Assembly: GCA_035578905.1 (NCBI GenBank) | Contig: JAQJVL010000282.1 | Location: 372,001-436,000 of the forward strand | DNA: 64,000 nt | Reading direction: 5' to 3' | DNA from: Stictocephala bisonia | Lineage: Eukaryota; Arthropoda; Insecta; Hemiptera; Membracidae | In this document: positions 21,151 through 32,720 of the stretch, piece by piece | Layout: each line of letters begins with the position of its first letter | How positions within the stretch are numbered: position 1 is the stretch's first letter | Made by a program: the position numbers and the translations under genes | Notes under the pieces: generated by a model | What the model saw: only the letters and a program-made list of their open reading frames with translations | Told to the model about the DNA's origin: nothing | The model's database searches: none

Positions 21151-24100
21151 GGATGACTCTCTTAGTGATTAAATTTCACAAATAAAATCCCTGCGCATAT
21201 GCTGTTATTGTGTTTTATATGCATTTTTTTAATTGAACGATAAATAAAATCAAATATGGTAAATATCTTGTAACCATTTATGCTACTTATCAACGTTTCC
21301 AAACCTCGGATCTGAGGGGTTTACAAAGAAATCAAAGAAATTCTTCGTCTCTTGATCCTTTTGTGCATTGAATACAAATATTTATAAGAGTTGCACACTC
21401 CATGTTAAAAATTAAGCCAGGCGCAGAGCGTTGAAACGCTAGTTCGATCAGTGGCCAGTAGATCGTGCGGAGTGTCTTTTCCTTCGAGTCAGTGTGTGGA
21501 TAGCGTATAACACTTTTGACTATTTCCGACTATATCTGTCTTTGTCGTGCCGTCTTCTGACTATCTCTGTCTCTCTCGTATTCCTTTACTCAGAACAAAG
21601 CATTCTCCTGATGACTTATCAAAATTCAATTTCCACCCAAAGAAAACAGTCTGACTTTTCGCCATAAGGTCTGTTCTTCTTATACGTTGCCTTGCCATTG
21701 TGAACCCTTCCAGTCCGAGATTGGGAAACTTTGATAATATACGTGCCACAAGCTGGTTCAACTGAGTCCTCAGGGTGAAAGTAATCAATGGCGGTGGTAA
21801 TAACTTCCTACATCTACTCAGCCCGATAGGTTTATGCCTACGTCACCTAGTATCACATACTACTCCAGACTGGTAGACCAAGGCCATGTATTACGTAGTT
21901 TTCTTGGTCAAGAAATACGTCGGTTCCACTTCACTTTCCCTTGGACACCAGCCACGTACTTTGTCCCCTTTCTGTTTTGTCGATAGTTATGAGTCGGTAG
22001 TACTTGGAATAGATCACTTTGAGCTGGAACCTGCTAGATTTGTGGCAATAGTATGATTGCTATGGTAATTTCTTGATGATGCAATGCGCTTCACATTTGC
22101 GTACTTGGAGATAGTTGTACCTGTTATAGTAATTACTGTCTAGTGGAAGAGGATAGCCAATTTCCTGTTTGGAAATGTGAGACCTGTGATTTCTTGATAT
22201 GTCCTGATCTCGTTCCCAGTCTAGTGGTCGTAACAGAACGAGAGTATAAACACCCTTCTTTAGAATGCCATTTGATTTGGAAAGTGAAACCCTATAAACC
22301 TAAAAACCCCATAACAGAAAAACTTCTTTTATTTTGACTATTATTCGAATGTTGCTGTGGAAAATAAATAGAGCCAAGTATCTTGATGTTACTTATCTCT
22401 CGAGGTCTCGCTTGTATCTTTCTAGCACAGTAGAACAGTTGAAGAGATATTTTGGGTCCAACGTGATGACATCATCAAGTAACTCTGTAAATGTAACTTA
22501 TTACTCGGTGTTTTTTTTTTTTCGATCAACCCACTTGGAGTACGATGGATAAATTGTTCTTCTTTTTTTCATTGTATATTTGCCTCTTCATTTTCTACAA
22601 TATTTTTTAATTTTTTCAGATGTGGCACTCTTTATTTTTCAGACAGTTTCTTCTAGTCTTGAGTTTAGGTTTTTCATCGAACCTCAAATGTTGGTCCTTT
22701 AACCAGCTTCTAATTTTATTTCGCTTTCTAATAATTCTTTCAGTAATGTTTAAATTCACGCAAGTCTTCTTGGACACTTCTTAACCGATTGCCTTTTGTT
22801 TATTCTATTGCAAAATAAATCAAAGACCCGTTTTGTAAATCTGTTATCCTCCACCTCTATCCTAAAGATATGTACGTAAATACTCATCGCTCTTTTATTA
22901 TAAAATCTGAGAGCTTTCGATTGTTTATATTTTTATACTAATACTAATTTTATTTCATTACTTTAGACATTGGAACGAAGTATCTTTCTTTTAATTTACT
23001 TTTTCTTTCTTGTCATCTTTTTCTACCTTTCCTTTAATGTTAGTATAAGAGTTTCTGTCTTACACTTTTTGAATGGACATATAACTATACTTAGTGTTAT
23101 CATGTCCATAATTTTAATTTGTTGTGAAAATTACAAATGTTTAACGAACACATTCTCACAAATACAATTAAGTCTGTTCTGATGCAGTAACATGGTTTCC
23201 GGAATTTTCCGACTTTGCAATCATGGATTGGAGTCAATTCACTTAACATTAATTCTTCCACATACTTAATATAACTAATCCATTCTCCTACGGGAAGATC
23301 TTGGTAGTGCTTGAAGATGGTGGTTGCAACACCTGCCAAATAAGTAGATGTCAGTATAAATGTATCTGTGTGATTGTTGAGTTCAATTGCCAAAAATAAA
23401 TGTGTTTCTTTTTGAATTTAAAACCCTTCAATTAAAGATTGTTTGGATCCCATTTTCTGACCAATTTTTTTGTATGAAATAATAAAAAATTAAAAACTGA
23501 AACTGTAACCCTGACGCATCGCTTTAGTTCGTTCAGTGGAAAAGTGTCAAATGAGTTGTCAGTGAGATATATTTTAACTACCTGTGTCTGGCAATAACCG
23601 ATTTTACCGCAAATTACTGCACAAAAATGAAATATTCTGATAAATTTATAACTTTGTTAAGTATTATATGTTGTAAATCAGTACAACACCGTGCTAGTTA
23701 CAAGTTAATCTTTATGAAAAAGCGATTTATTTAGATTAAATTAAATATTGCGAAGCTACAATTTTAGTAAATAAAAAATAATAATTAAAACTGAGTAAGC
23801 TATCTGTGGACCTGACATGGGTCATCTCTTCGTTCTCTTGGAGGTTTTGCTGTAGCACGATTTTGTTGTAAGTCCAACAAGACTGTCACTTGTATCCTAA
23901 AGTTGATGTGTTGTGACCTTACTGTTCAGCATAACGCATACACCCATTCAAATGTGTATATTTTTATTAAATTAAGACAACCTCATCGGTTTTTATTTTA
24001 GTCACTACTTCTGTAAAAGTATTCTTATACGAGTAATTTCGTATACGTAAATTATAAATTTAAGATATGTATAAAGATATGAGTTATTGCTTCTTTGTAT

Positions 24101-24503
24101 CTTATATGCCAGACAATAACTACCTACTTGTTCATGGGAAGTGTTTAGGTTTGTTTGTTTTTATACTTTTCTTTCGCGAATAAAGTTATTTTGAATACGC
24201 CTATTGTTACGTGTTGGTATGTAAAGTTGTACGTTTCAATCGATTGTAATCAACCTACCCAATGAATGGAGTAACATAGATTCGATATTCAATTATTAAG
24301 AATATATCCGTAAACCAAACAACAATAATACAGAGTATTTTAAAATTAAAATTAGATAAAAAAGTTGTTAGAAATTCATAAAGTTTTTACAATTGTACCA
24401 TTTTGTTAATTGAATAGATCTGTTGAAACCACTGCAACGAAAATAATCAAAACGAAAACTAGTAAAATGACAAAAATGTTAAAAACCAAAAAGTTGTAGT
24501 ATC
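21151..24503. other. No gene identified
   Basis: Mostly AT-rich sequence. One minus-strand frame (23393-23100) includes GVATTIFKHYQDLPVGEW behind an acceptor-like TTATTTGGCAG. It reads like coding sequence but matches no family I can name. Confidence 0.35.
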
Positions 24504-24986
24504 GTTCTCAGAGTAATTAATTAGTTGAACCAAATAAGATACATTCCATGTGTTATCTACAAGTTCTCAGAGTAATTAATTACTTGAATCAAATAAGATA
24601 CATTCCATGTTTTGTCTACAAATTCTCAGACTCATTAATTGGTTAAACCAAATAAGATACATTCCATGTTTTGTCTACAAGTTCTCAGAGTAATTAATTA
24701 GTTGAACCAAATAAGATACATTCCATGTTTTGTCTACAAGTTCTCAGAGTAATTAATTAGTTGAAACAAATAAGATACATTCCATGTTTTGTCTACAAGT
24801 TCTCAGAGTAATTAATTAGTTGAACCAAATAAGATACATTCCATGTTTTGTCTACAAGTTCTCAGAGTAATTAATTAGTTGAATCAAATAAGATACATTC
24901 CATGTTTTGTCTACAAATTCTCAGACTCATTAATTGGTTAAACCAAATAAGATACATCCATGTTTTGTCTAAAAGTTCTCAAAATG
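24504..24986. repeat. 59-bp minisatellite, 8 units plus a partial
   Basis: A unit starting GTTCTCAGAGTAATTAATTA and including AAATAAGATACATTCCATG recurs every 59 bp from 24504. Units 3 and 8 share the variant ATTCTCAGACTCATTAATTG, and units 2 and 7 share GAATCAAATAAG. This indicates that a block of five units was duplicated. Confidence 0.95.
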
Positions 24987-25469
24987 CAATCAAATCGATT
25001 AATCTCATAAAACATTGCCCACCCGACGTTGCCAACAACGATACTTGTTTACATATCCACGTCCAGAGAGTACAGCCCAGCCTGGAACCTCTCCAGATCT
25101 GCCGTACTGGCACGGCGGACCAACAGGTTTGCCGAGCCGTGTCAAGGCCACACTGGTGGGAGGGAGTGTGACCAGCCAACACCCACTAACGAGTTCCAGG
25201 ACACTCTATATAGCACTGTAAACAACCACAGCTGCCCTCGTTCCCCGTACCAATTCAGGAAGACGACAGACTAAAGTGTCCGCAAGCAATCTGGAGTGTA
25301 AAAACTCGTGGAAATAACTTTTTGTGTGAGAATAAGTGATTAATACATAAATGGTTTTTTAGTCCGAGCATATTGCAAGCCTGAGAGTTGGGCTTATATT
25401 ACCAGTTCTGAATGTATAGATCAGTAACTGGCAAAGGTATCAGCTGACTATTCTTTGTTTTATTAATGT
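24987..25469. other. GC-richer noncoding patch
   Basis: 25015-25290 is clearly richer in GC than its surroundings and has CTCTATATAGCACTG at about 25203. Overlapping frames in all three plus phases lack domains. It could be a promoter/5'UTR or part of an unrecognised LTR. Confidence 0.25.
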
Positions 25470-25857
25470 CCCGATTTGACTTCAGATCACTCAAATAGTA
25501 AATTTTGGAACTACGAGGGACTAGAGAATGTTAGGTACCAGTGGCGTGACGATGTAACCAGCTGCAACGTATTTACGTCTTGCATTGTTGCCACTTTTCA
25601 GTTCTTTGAATGCACCTGTTTTATAACCTACTTGTATGGTATTGTGAATTTTAGTGAGAGTAAAAATATTATGCCCGAGGTCTTTGCATTATTGTTTCTT
25701 ATTGTTTGTAGATTGTTTTTATCGCATTATTTATGTAGGTTTCTCTTGTACTATTGTTTGAACACATCATAATTGCCTTTTCAAACGCAGTACTCATAGC
25801 AACAACGCACGTCAGGGCTACACCCAAATGCCACTAAGCAGTTCATGTCAAGTCGGG
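25470..25857 (+). mobile_element. Short terminal-inverted-repeat element (CCCGACTTGA family), copy 1
   Basis: Ends are CCCGATTTGACTTCAG at the left and CATGTCAAGTCGGG at the right, an inverted pair. The interior matches the second copy at 50250-51995 in the same order: ATCACTCAAATAGTAAAT, GGCGTGACGATGTA, GAATGCACCTGTTTTATAAC, and near the right end a GCAGTACTCATAGCAACAAC block. It is noncoding (388 bp), so non-autonomous. The superfamily is not assigned. Confidence 0.75.
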
Positions 25858-25864
25858 CCATTCG

Positions 25865-26570
25865 TTAACCCTCAAACTGGCATGTAAATGACAACTGGCA
25901 GGCATTTTCTGACCCCTGTGCCGCACTTTTTAAAAATATTTGTAAAAACTAGTTACTTAGCAACAGTTATAATGTATTGTATATCAAATTGTTTGGAATA
26001 ACGTGCTCTATAATCTAATAATAATTTGAATTTACTTATCCCCAAATTAAAAAATTTCCCAGTATCCATGGTAAAAAAAGCACTTTTTTGAAAAATCATG
26101 TTCTTTTGGGTAGACCCTGACGGCAAATTAATTACTTTAAAAAACCAAGATATACAAATCGTTCTGAATATCATAGAGAAAAAGAAAATATACACTTTTT
26201 TACAATATATAGGAGGACAGTTTCTTATACCTGGGTTCATAGCAACAAACTCAGTTGTAAGTTTAACTTCTGGCTCAGGAGGTTAGACACGAACCCATGG
26301 ACGACCATCATCTTGAGTTGGCATCTGGTTTTTACGAAAGCCGGTAAGAATAAATCATTAGTTATATGTAACAAAATACATCAAATGAAAGTGTACGATA
26401 TCTTGTGTTTAATGATGTATAATTCAACCTTTCATGGTTTGTTTTTATATTGTTAAAGACGTATAATGAGAGGGATGTTTAATGCATCTTGAATGATGAC
26501 TTTGCCAGTTCAAAAACAGATTAATAATGAGTCATGAAATACGACTTTGCCAGTTCGAGACGAGGATTAA
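25865..26570 (-). mobile_element. piggyBac-like element, internally deleted
   Basis: It is bounded by TTAA at 25865-25868 and 26567-26570. The left end reads CCCTCAAACTGGCATG and the right end GCCAGTTCGAGACGAGGA, an imperfect inverted pair. Subterminal GCCAGTT motifs recur on both sides: AACTGGCAGGC inside the left end, and two GACTTTGCCAGTTC copies near the right end. TTAA flanks with repeated subterminal motifs fit piggyBac. The minus strand carries a transposase-like N-terminal remnant. Confidence 0.55.
26180..26345 (-). pseudogene. Possible piggyBac transposase N-terminal remnant
   Basis: On the minus strand GFRKNQMPTQDDGRPWVRV is followed, after a stop, by PPEPEVKLTTEFVAMNPGIR and a hydrophobic stretch (CKKVYIFFFSMIF). 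piggyBac proteins have W-x-x-x-PP ... F-x-x-x-PG(I/P) followed by a (D/P)-x-x-(Y/F)F-x-x-(L/I)F segment ahead of the catalytic domain, and this fits loosely. The frame then decays, with no catalytic residues. The location inside a TTAA-bounded element supports the reading, but similarity was judged by eye. Confidence 0.4.
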
Positions 26571-28424
26571 GAAAGTGTAGTATACATTATGACTCGGACT
26601 GTAGTATTTAGAATATCAATGATTATAACAGAGTAAATGCATACAAATTTCCATCTTAAAATAAACTGAAACAAATCAACAACAAAACTATTCTTTTCGA
26701 TTGACTGTAATTAATTTTCTTGATTCTCTTTGGTTTATTTAGTATTGCCATTTTATGTGCTGCTACAATTGTGATATTTGTCCCGAAATTGCATCATAAG
26801 ATTATTTTCATTTATTTTCAATACCGCTATATTTTACGAATTTTTCACCAAGCTCCAATCAGTTGCTATCTACAGCTAAATAAGTAACAGGGTTTTGATT
26901 TTCCTCCATTCCAGATAGCATTCATTTCAGTACATTTAGTCTGTTATATCTGACATAACACATACACTGACGTTTGACGTTAGAAATACAAACATCGTCG
27001 TTTGGCTCAACTAGTTAAGTAAATAAGTAAAATAGAATACCTAGTAGTAGAACAGCCACTGTTCATTATTTGTCTGCACACATAAATCACGCAAGGCGTG
27101 CGCCGAACATAACACGGTCGAGACGGCTTGACGTGTGAACGCTCTCACAGCGCGCTGTAGTAATCAAGTAGCCGTGTCGTATCTTGACGAAGGTCGCAAA
27201 GTCCAGTGTGAACTGGGTCTAACGATACTCTTTTTGAAGTCAGCTTGGCTTTGTTATGGGAATAGTTGCAGCTAAATAACATATACAATTGCACAGATCT
27301 GATCATAATAAAATGTTCTCTATAATTGGACCAGACAGTTACTACTTGCGTGTTATTTTTAGCGTATATAGGGGTGTCAGCAGCGGAGAGGATGTATAGG
27401 GCCTAGTGCTGGCGTCCATGGCGGGCGGACTAACTCCCACCATCAAGTGTTTAACTTTCGCAGGTGTGTGCATTGTGTGCATTGTAACCGTAATGTTTTG
27501 TACAAGGTTGTTTCGTTGCTACTAATTGTTTATATTATTAATCATTGTGTTATTGTTATTATTACATGTTATTTTAATAATAAATAATGATTTAATTGAG
27601 TAAAATTAAAAACTTGATTCGGTACTGTTAATAAATCCAACCAATGGTCACTACTGCTAATGATGTAGTAGGTGGGGCTTGCTACTGTTCCTACCACCTT
27701 CCTAGTTGCCATGAATCGGTGCATCTCTCGCACCGGTGTTTTCAGTACGTCGCTTTCTAAGATCCCCATCTATAACAATAATTTTTCCTCTAATTGTGAA
27801 ATGATATTGGTTTTAAATGTATTAAACCTTCAGTTAGGTAATGTTTTACTTCAGGCCAGCTAATTTAAACAATGCAAGTTGATACAAAAGTATATTGCAA
27901 ATGTACGAGTATCTTCGGAGCTCCTTGCTAGTATATTCTTGGGGAATATTGTTGACTAATGAAGGTAAATTTCTAAAAGCTTAATATAACAATTCTATTT
28001 CTACATAGATTAGGACGTTTAGGATTGATGACCAAAAGAATATTGAATGTCATATCATATTGTTTTAAAATAATATGATACATTGTTTCGTATTGTACAA
28101 TTTTGACACATAAGTTTTAAAGATCTTATAAATATTCATTCAAATACCTTATCACAATGTTTATTATTTTAATCTGTTTTAATATATTTACAATTTTAAC
28201 AAATCATGTTCATAATTTCTCCGGTTGTTATTATTGTTTTTATTTTGGAATAGTACAAATTAATTAGGATGTTATATGTTGCAGATTTAAAATAAGGTCA
28301 GTAAAGAATACACATAAATAACGATGGTGTAATATTGTTCTGATGGATGCAGTCACAGGTGGCTGACAGGAACAACATAGGTTTATAACCGATAAGCATA
28401 TTCCACTCGACCCCTGCTGAATCC
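26571..28424. other. No gene identified
   Basis: Mostly AT-rich. A GC-richer patch at 27060-27460 contains GCGTATATAGGGG at about 27363 and an ATG at 27418 that opens a 35-codon frame beginning MAGGLTPTIKC. A GCAG/GTGTGT donor-like site lies inside it. This might be a promoter and first exon, but no family is recognised. Confidence 0.3.
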
Positions 28425-28431
28425 CGGTGTC

Positions 28432-30183
28432 GTGGGAGATGCGCTCGTGGGGTTTGCGACCTCCTCAAGTTATAGAGGTTTAAAACAAAGATACAAAAAA
28501 CAATTAGTTACAGCAAAAAAGGAGGCGTGTGCTAGATATATTGACAATTCTACCAACAAGTGTAAGGCTGCTTGGAATGTCATATCACAGGAAACCTCTC
28601 CATCACACACTAATGACACTGAACTTGATCCAAATGAGCTGAACTCGTATTTTATAGATTCCCCTGGACAAATTTGGGACAATGTACACACACCGACTAC
28701 AGAATCTGAACCCCCGCACCAACAATTTTTGGGTCAAATACAACATATTGAATTTAAATGGAGGGGAGTTAATGGGTCAGAGGTAAAAGATCTTGTTTCT
28801 AAATTTTCAAATTCCAAGAGTCTTGACCATTATTGGATTTCTAATTACATCGTTAAAAGAACTATCCATTGTATTAGTGAACCACTTGCTTTTGTCCTAA
28901 CCCAATGTATACAAAGTGGATATTTCTCAAATTTATTAAAAATATCCAAAATAATTCCAGTTTTTAAAAAGGGGGATAAGAAAATAATACAGAATTACAG
29001 GCCAATATCTATTGTTCCTGTGTTTTCAAAAATACTCGAATCTGTTATGCACAAACAACTAAATTCATACTTTGTTCAAAATAACTTAATTTACAGCAAA
29101 CAGTTTGGTTTTAGGGAAGGTCATTCAACAACATCAGCACTTATAAATTTAGTAGATACAACCCTTAAAGCATTTGAAGAAAAAGAATCTGTTTCTCTTG
29201 CGCTATGTGACTTAAGTAAGGCGTTTGATTGTGTTCCCTACGACATACTTTTGGACAAACTCAAGTTTTATGGAGTGGACGGGGAATCAATTAACACAGT
29301 CAAATCCTACTTGATTGGTAGAAAGCAGTATGTTTCTGTAAGAGGGCAAAATTCAAAAGTATTAAGTGTTGGTCTGGGGGTTCCACAGGGCTCTATCCTG
29401 GGGCCTTTCTTATTCACAGTCATGATAAATGATCTGCCATTATGCCTTAACACCCAATCTATTATTTATGCAGATGATGTAACTCTACTGGCTTCACACA
29501 AAAACTTAGAAGTTCTCAATACATTAATGATAGATTCACATAATAGAGCTATTGATTGGTTTTCGTCCAACAGACTACACTGCAATAGAGAAAAGACACA
29601 GAAAATTATTTTAAGCCTATCAAAAAATGAAGATGCTAATTCTGTTAAATTACTAGGTTTTCATTTAGACAATAAGTTGAATTGGCAAACACACACTGAT
29701 ACAATTTGTAAAAAAATAAGTCGTGTAAATTATTTGATTTGGAAACTTAGAAACATTTTGCCTGATAATTATTTAAGAACAGTGTATTTTAGTTTTTTTC
29801 AATCACACATTTCTTATGGATTGTTAATATGGGGCCACTCTTGTCATGTACATGACATTTTATTACTACAAAAAAAGGTTATTAGAACCTTGTGTAGACC
29901 TGGTCCCTTAGATCCTTCTCGACCTCTTTTCAAAAAATTAAAAATTCTCACTGTTTATAACCTGTACATATTCCAAGTATTACTCTACACTAAAGCTAGT
30001 TTGAACAGTTTAGATATTAGACAAGACATCCATAGTCGCAATACCCGTTACAACAATATGATTGACATTCCAAAGCATAGCTTTCTAAAACTTCAAATTC
30101 TTACAAAGTCAATGGAATTAAATTTTTCAATAAACTTCCTCAGTCAGCTCGGACCATTCCTTATGCTCAATTTAAAAAAATAA
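28432..30183 (+). CDS. Non-LTR retrotransposon reverse transcriptase, second element
   Basis: This 583-residue frame encodes the RT and C-terminal parts of a jockey/CR1-type ORF2. It includes FKKGDKK then NYRPISIV (residues 178-194), LSKAFD (261-266), GVPQGS (316-321) and the catalytic YADD (346-349), all intact. The first dozen residues from the GTG at 28432 come from the flanking palindromic DNA. Element sequence begins at about 28470 (YRGLKQRYKKQ), so the insertion is 5'-truncated and lacks the endonuclease. The frame is broken near its end. The expected ORF2 tail FFNKLPQSARTIPYAQFKK lies one frame off after about 30118, and WLIDNPFHCIQEFLEHDP continues in yet another frame after about 30178. 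The annotated stop is therefore not the native one. Confidence 0.9.
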   Translation: MGDALVGFATSSSYRGLKQRYKKQLVTAKKEACARYIDNSTNKCKAAWNVISQETSPSHTNDTELDPNELNSYFIDSPGQIWDNVHTPTTESEPPHQQFLGQIQHIEFKWRGVNGSEVKDLVSKFSNSKSLDHYWISNYIVKRTIHCISEPLAFVLTQCIQSGYFSNLLKISKIIPVFKKGDKKIIQNYRPISIVPVFSKILESVMHKQLNSYFVQNNLIYSKQFGFREGHSTTSALINLVDTTLKAFEEKESVSLALCDLSKAFDCVPYDILLDKLKFYGVDGESINTVKSYLIGRKQYVSVRGQNSKVLSVGLGVPQGSILGPFLFTVMINDLPLCLNTQSIIYADDVTLLASHKNLEVLNTLMIDSHNRAIDWFSSNRLHCNREKTQKIILSLSKNEDANSVKLLGFHLDNKLNWQTHTDTICKKISRVNYLIWKLRNILPDNYLRTVYFSFFQSHISYGLLIWGHSCHVHDILLLQKKVIRTLCRPGPLDPSRPLFKKLKILTVYNLYIFQVLLYTKASLNSLDIRQDIHSRNTRYNNMIDIPKHSFLKLQILTKSMELNFSINFLSQLGPFLMLNLKK

Positions 30184-30440
30184 ATGGCTAATTGATAATC
30201 CTTTTCATTGTATTCAAGAATTTTTAGAACATGACCCTAGCCTAATAATATTATAATAACGAACTACTATTATTTCAGACAAGCTTGTTTCCCAGTTAAT
30301 AGTGTTACATAAATCTAAAGTATTCTAAAATTACAACATGTTGCTTATAAACTGTATATATAACTAATATGTATGTGTTGACAATTCCTATTTCAATGTA
30401 CATATTGATCAATGGAAATAAACTATTTGATTTGATTTAA
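28469..30440 (+). mobile_element. 5'-truncated non-LTR retrotransposon insertion
   Basis: The element runs from just after CCTCCTCAAG to CAATGGAAATAAACTATTTG and then ATTTGATTT. It interrupts one arm of a palindrome. The uninterrupted other arm reads, in complement, GACCTCCCTAAGATTTTACC, which allows the empty site to be inferred. The flanks keep CAAG (left) and AAAGAT (right), suggesting a duplication of only about 3-4 bp. Confidence 0.85.
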
Positions 30441-30720
30441 AGATGTTACCGTGGGGTTTGCGCCCAAGATAATTTTCCTTGTTGTTAGAGACTTAAAAAG
30501 TAGTCCGTTTTATCCTTGACTCTAAACATTTAGAGTCAAGGGTTTTATCTCATTAGCCTTAGGTTAGGTTAGTCATTGACGACAGTGAAATCAGTCGGTT
30601 GTAGGTGTATAACAAACGAGGAAAATGTGCCTAATTATCTTGGGCGCAAACCCCACGGTAAAATCTTAGGGAGGTCGCAAACACCACGTGGCGCAAACCC
30701 CACGAGCGCAAACCCCTGAA

Positions 30721-32096
30721 TTCCGAGCCATGGTTGCTCCGAGGTCCAAGGCTGCACACTCAATACTAGCATCACATTAGATTTGTAACGTTGCTTTTGT
30801 AGTCATGGAAAATTTGACGTGCAGAATTTTTTAATCGTAAAATTTAGAGAGTTGTGTTTTTTGAAATTAATTTTCTTAAAAATAATATTCTTTTAAATAA
30901 GTTAAAGCAATATTATTTTCTCTTAAATTAGTATACTACTGATTTAAGTTTAATTATCAATATTTTTACTTTTTTTAGTTTTTTAACAATCATAAGCCCT
31001 GTTAAAAGGCATCTAATATTTTTGGCCGTTATAGAAACGGGGCGATCTTCAATGGTTGTAAAGCTCAGTAAGGGTTTATGGATTAGGTGTAGTGTGGCCT
31101 GGTGTGTGTGTGTGAGTGACCTTGAGACTAATGGCGATTTAACGGCTCACTTTCCCCCCCTGTCGCAGACACAACAGCGCACAGGTGACGCAATCCGCCC
31201 GTTACGTCATAGGCCTATGACACGACTCATACAATATTTATGGAAAAATATGTAATTATATTGCAAACGTTTTCGTTCATATTCATATCAACTTAGCATT
31301 TTTAAATTTTGATCTTTATAAATAATTTTAAATCGGCTTTAGAACTCTCGCTATATTTTCAGTTATAGGGGTTAAGAATCTAAACACAAAAGCTTCGCAA
31401 TGAGTGGAGAATGCCCTCATAAAAGACTAAAATCTAACTATAGTGTCGCTTGCTGATAAATGAGGGAAGACATTTAAAGATAGTTTTCAAAATCAAGCTT
31501 TCAGCAGCTTCAAATAATTTCTTTATCATCTTCCTGTTATTTTCCTAATTTATTTATTTGGCTAAATTTTCACCTTCCAGTCAACAAAAACAAGCGCCAA
31601 CGTAGCTGCCGACCAGCTGATGTAGACTGACTATGGAGAATGCCTTTCCAACTACGATTTCATCACCAATATCCACCTACAGGCGTGCCGTCGTTTACAT
31701 ACAGTAGTCTGACATGCTGCACTTGCCACCTTTCTTTTGACAGTGTACGTGGTAAATATTTTCTGTTCAGACCATTTGTTATCTCACACGTTTTCACTTT
31801 CTTTGTTTAACACGTACATAATTGCGTTATACATGTTTTCAGATCATCCGCTGTTATCATCAACTTTCAATAACATACTAAAACATATTTTTGGATCATT
31901 AAAAATTGTCCCTATGCTCTCGCTTTTTGGACTTAAAGAAAAAGTCCTATAACTGTAAAAATTAACGCACTTCTCCATGATTACTACAGAAGTAAACATT
32001 CAGAAAGAATGGGCAATGGCATAACTTATGAATTTAGAAGCCACTGCCTCAATAACGTTTAACTTGTACTTTATCTGTTCCTCTGTATTTCCTATA
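30721..32096. other. No gene seen
   Basis: AT-rich sequence. TAGGCCTA at 31210-31217. The frames at 31022-31255 and 31737-31952 lack domains. Confidence 0.4.
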
Positions 32097-32720
32097 TACA
32101 GTGTGGAAGAAAATTCCCGGAACGGATTATTAATTTTTTAACGATTACAGATACAATGAAACTTGAACATCTGCCATTTTGTACTGGATCAACCTTTTTG
32201 AGTGCTGTTTGTGGTTTTCATCTGTGCTAGACAACGTCTTTGAAATGATGTACATCTTGACCTGTGCTAGTTTTAATATTTTTGTCGAACTCCTTGTGGA
32301 TCATCTTCCATTGGCCATGAAGAGTCACCAACTATCCTAAAACAACTAATTCTTAAGTCAAGTAGGGATTTACAAAGTTTAACTTTTTCAATTTGAGATA
32401 AGAAAAGAATAATAAAACGAATAAAACAGGACTTTCATTGTATCTTTTTAAGACTTTAAACCAGCGTAATATTTTAAAGAGCGATCTTTTGAGATCGAAA
32501 TTGTTGGTTTATGTTCTAATATAGACCTTTAATTTGATGTACTGGTTGACGTGTGCTTTTATTTAAGATTTTCTTCAGACTCCTTGCGGGCCATCCCCCT
32601 GATATGACAGAAAAACTGTATTTACATCAAAGAGTAGTTTTCATGTACCAAGTTTTATTGCTTTGTCTGTAATCATTCAATAGTTATTAATCTGTTACGG
32701 TACTTTTCTTCCACACTGTA
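32097..32720. mobile_element. Tc3-like MITE, copy 1
   Basis: TA at 32097-32098 and TA at 32719-32720 flank a 620-bp element. The left end reads CAGTGTGGAAGAAAATTCCC. The complement of the right end reads CAGTGTGGAAGAAAAGTACC, and similarity continues for roughly 75 bp. TA target site and a CAGTGTGG start are typical of the Tc1/Tc3 branch of Tc1/mariner. The interior contains a diverged direct duplication: GATGTACATCTTGACCTGTG near 32248 and GATGTACTGGTTGACGTGTG near 32536, each followed by a CTCCTTG(T/C)GG(A/G)(T/C)CATC block. No transposase frame. Confidence 0.8.

Larger units (their letters stand above)
28425..30720. repeat. Palindromic element split by a retrotransposon
   Basis: The left arm is in two pieces, 28425-28468 and 30441-30474. 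The right arm is 30633-30718. The core stem is perfect: TACCGTGGGGTTTGCGCCC plus AAGATAATT at 30447-30474 pairs with its exact complement at 30633-30660. The outer arm GCGCTCGTGGGGTTTGCG plus ACCTCC (left) pairs with GGAGGTCGCAAACACC and GCGCAAACCCCACGAGCGC (right), with extra repeat units on the right. The motif GTGGGGTTTGCG or its complement occurs four times exactly or nearly so. The centre carries its own perfect hairpin: CCTTGACTCTAAA, CA, TTTAGAGTCAAGG at 30514-30541. Confidence 0.85.

Noticed and set aside
23100..23393. 97-codon minus-strand frame with coding-like GVATTIFKHYQDLPVGEW
   Set aside because: No domain recognised and no clear donor; kept only as a note in the interval entry.
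25015..25290. GC-rich patch as a promoter or LTR
   Set aside because: TATATA is present, but no terminal TG...CA repeats, primer-binding site or coding exon could be supported.
27418..27525. ATG frame MAGGLTPTIKC with nearby TATATA and a donor-like site
   Set aside because: No family recognised, TATA-to-start spacing does not identify a start site, and no following exon was found.
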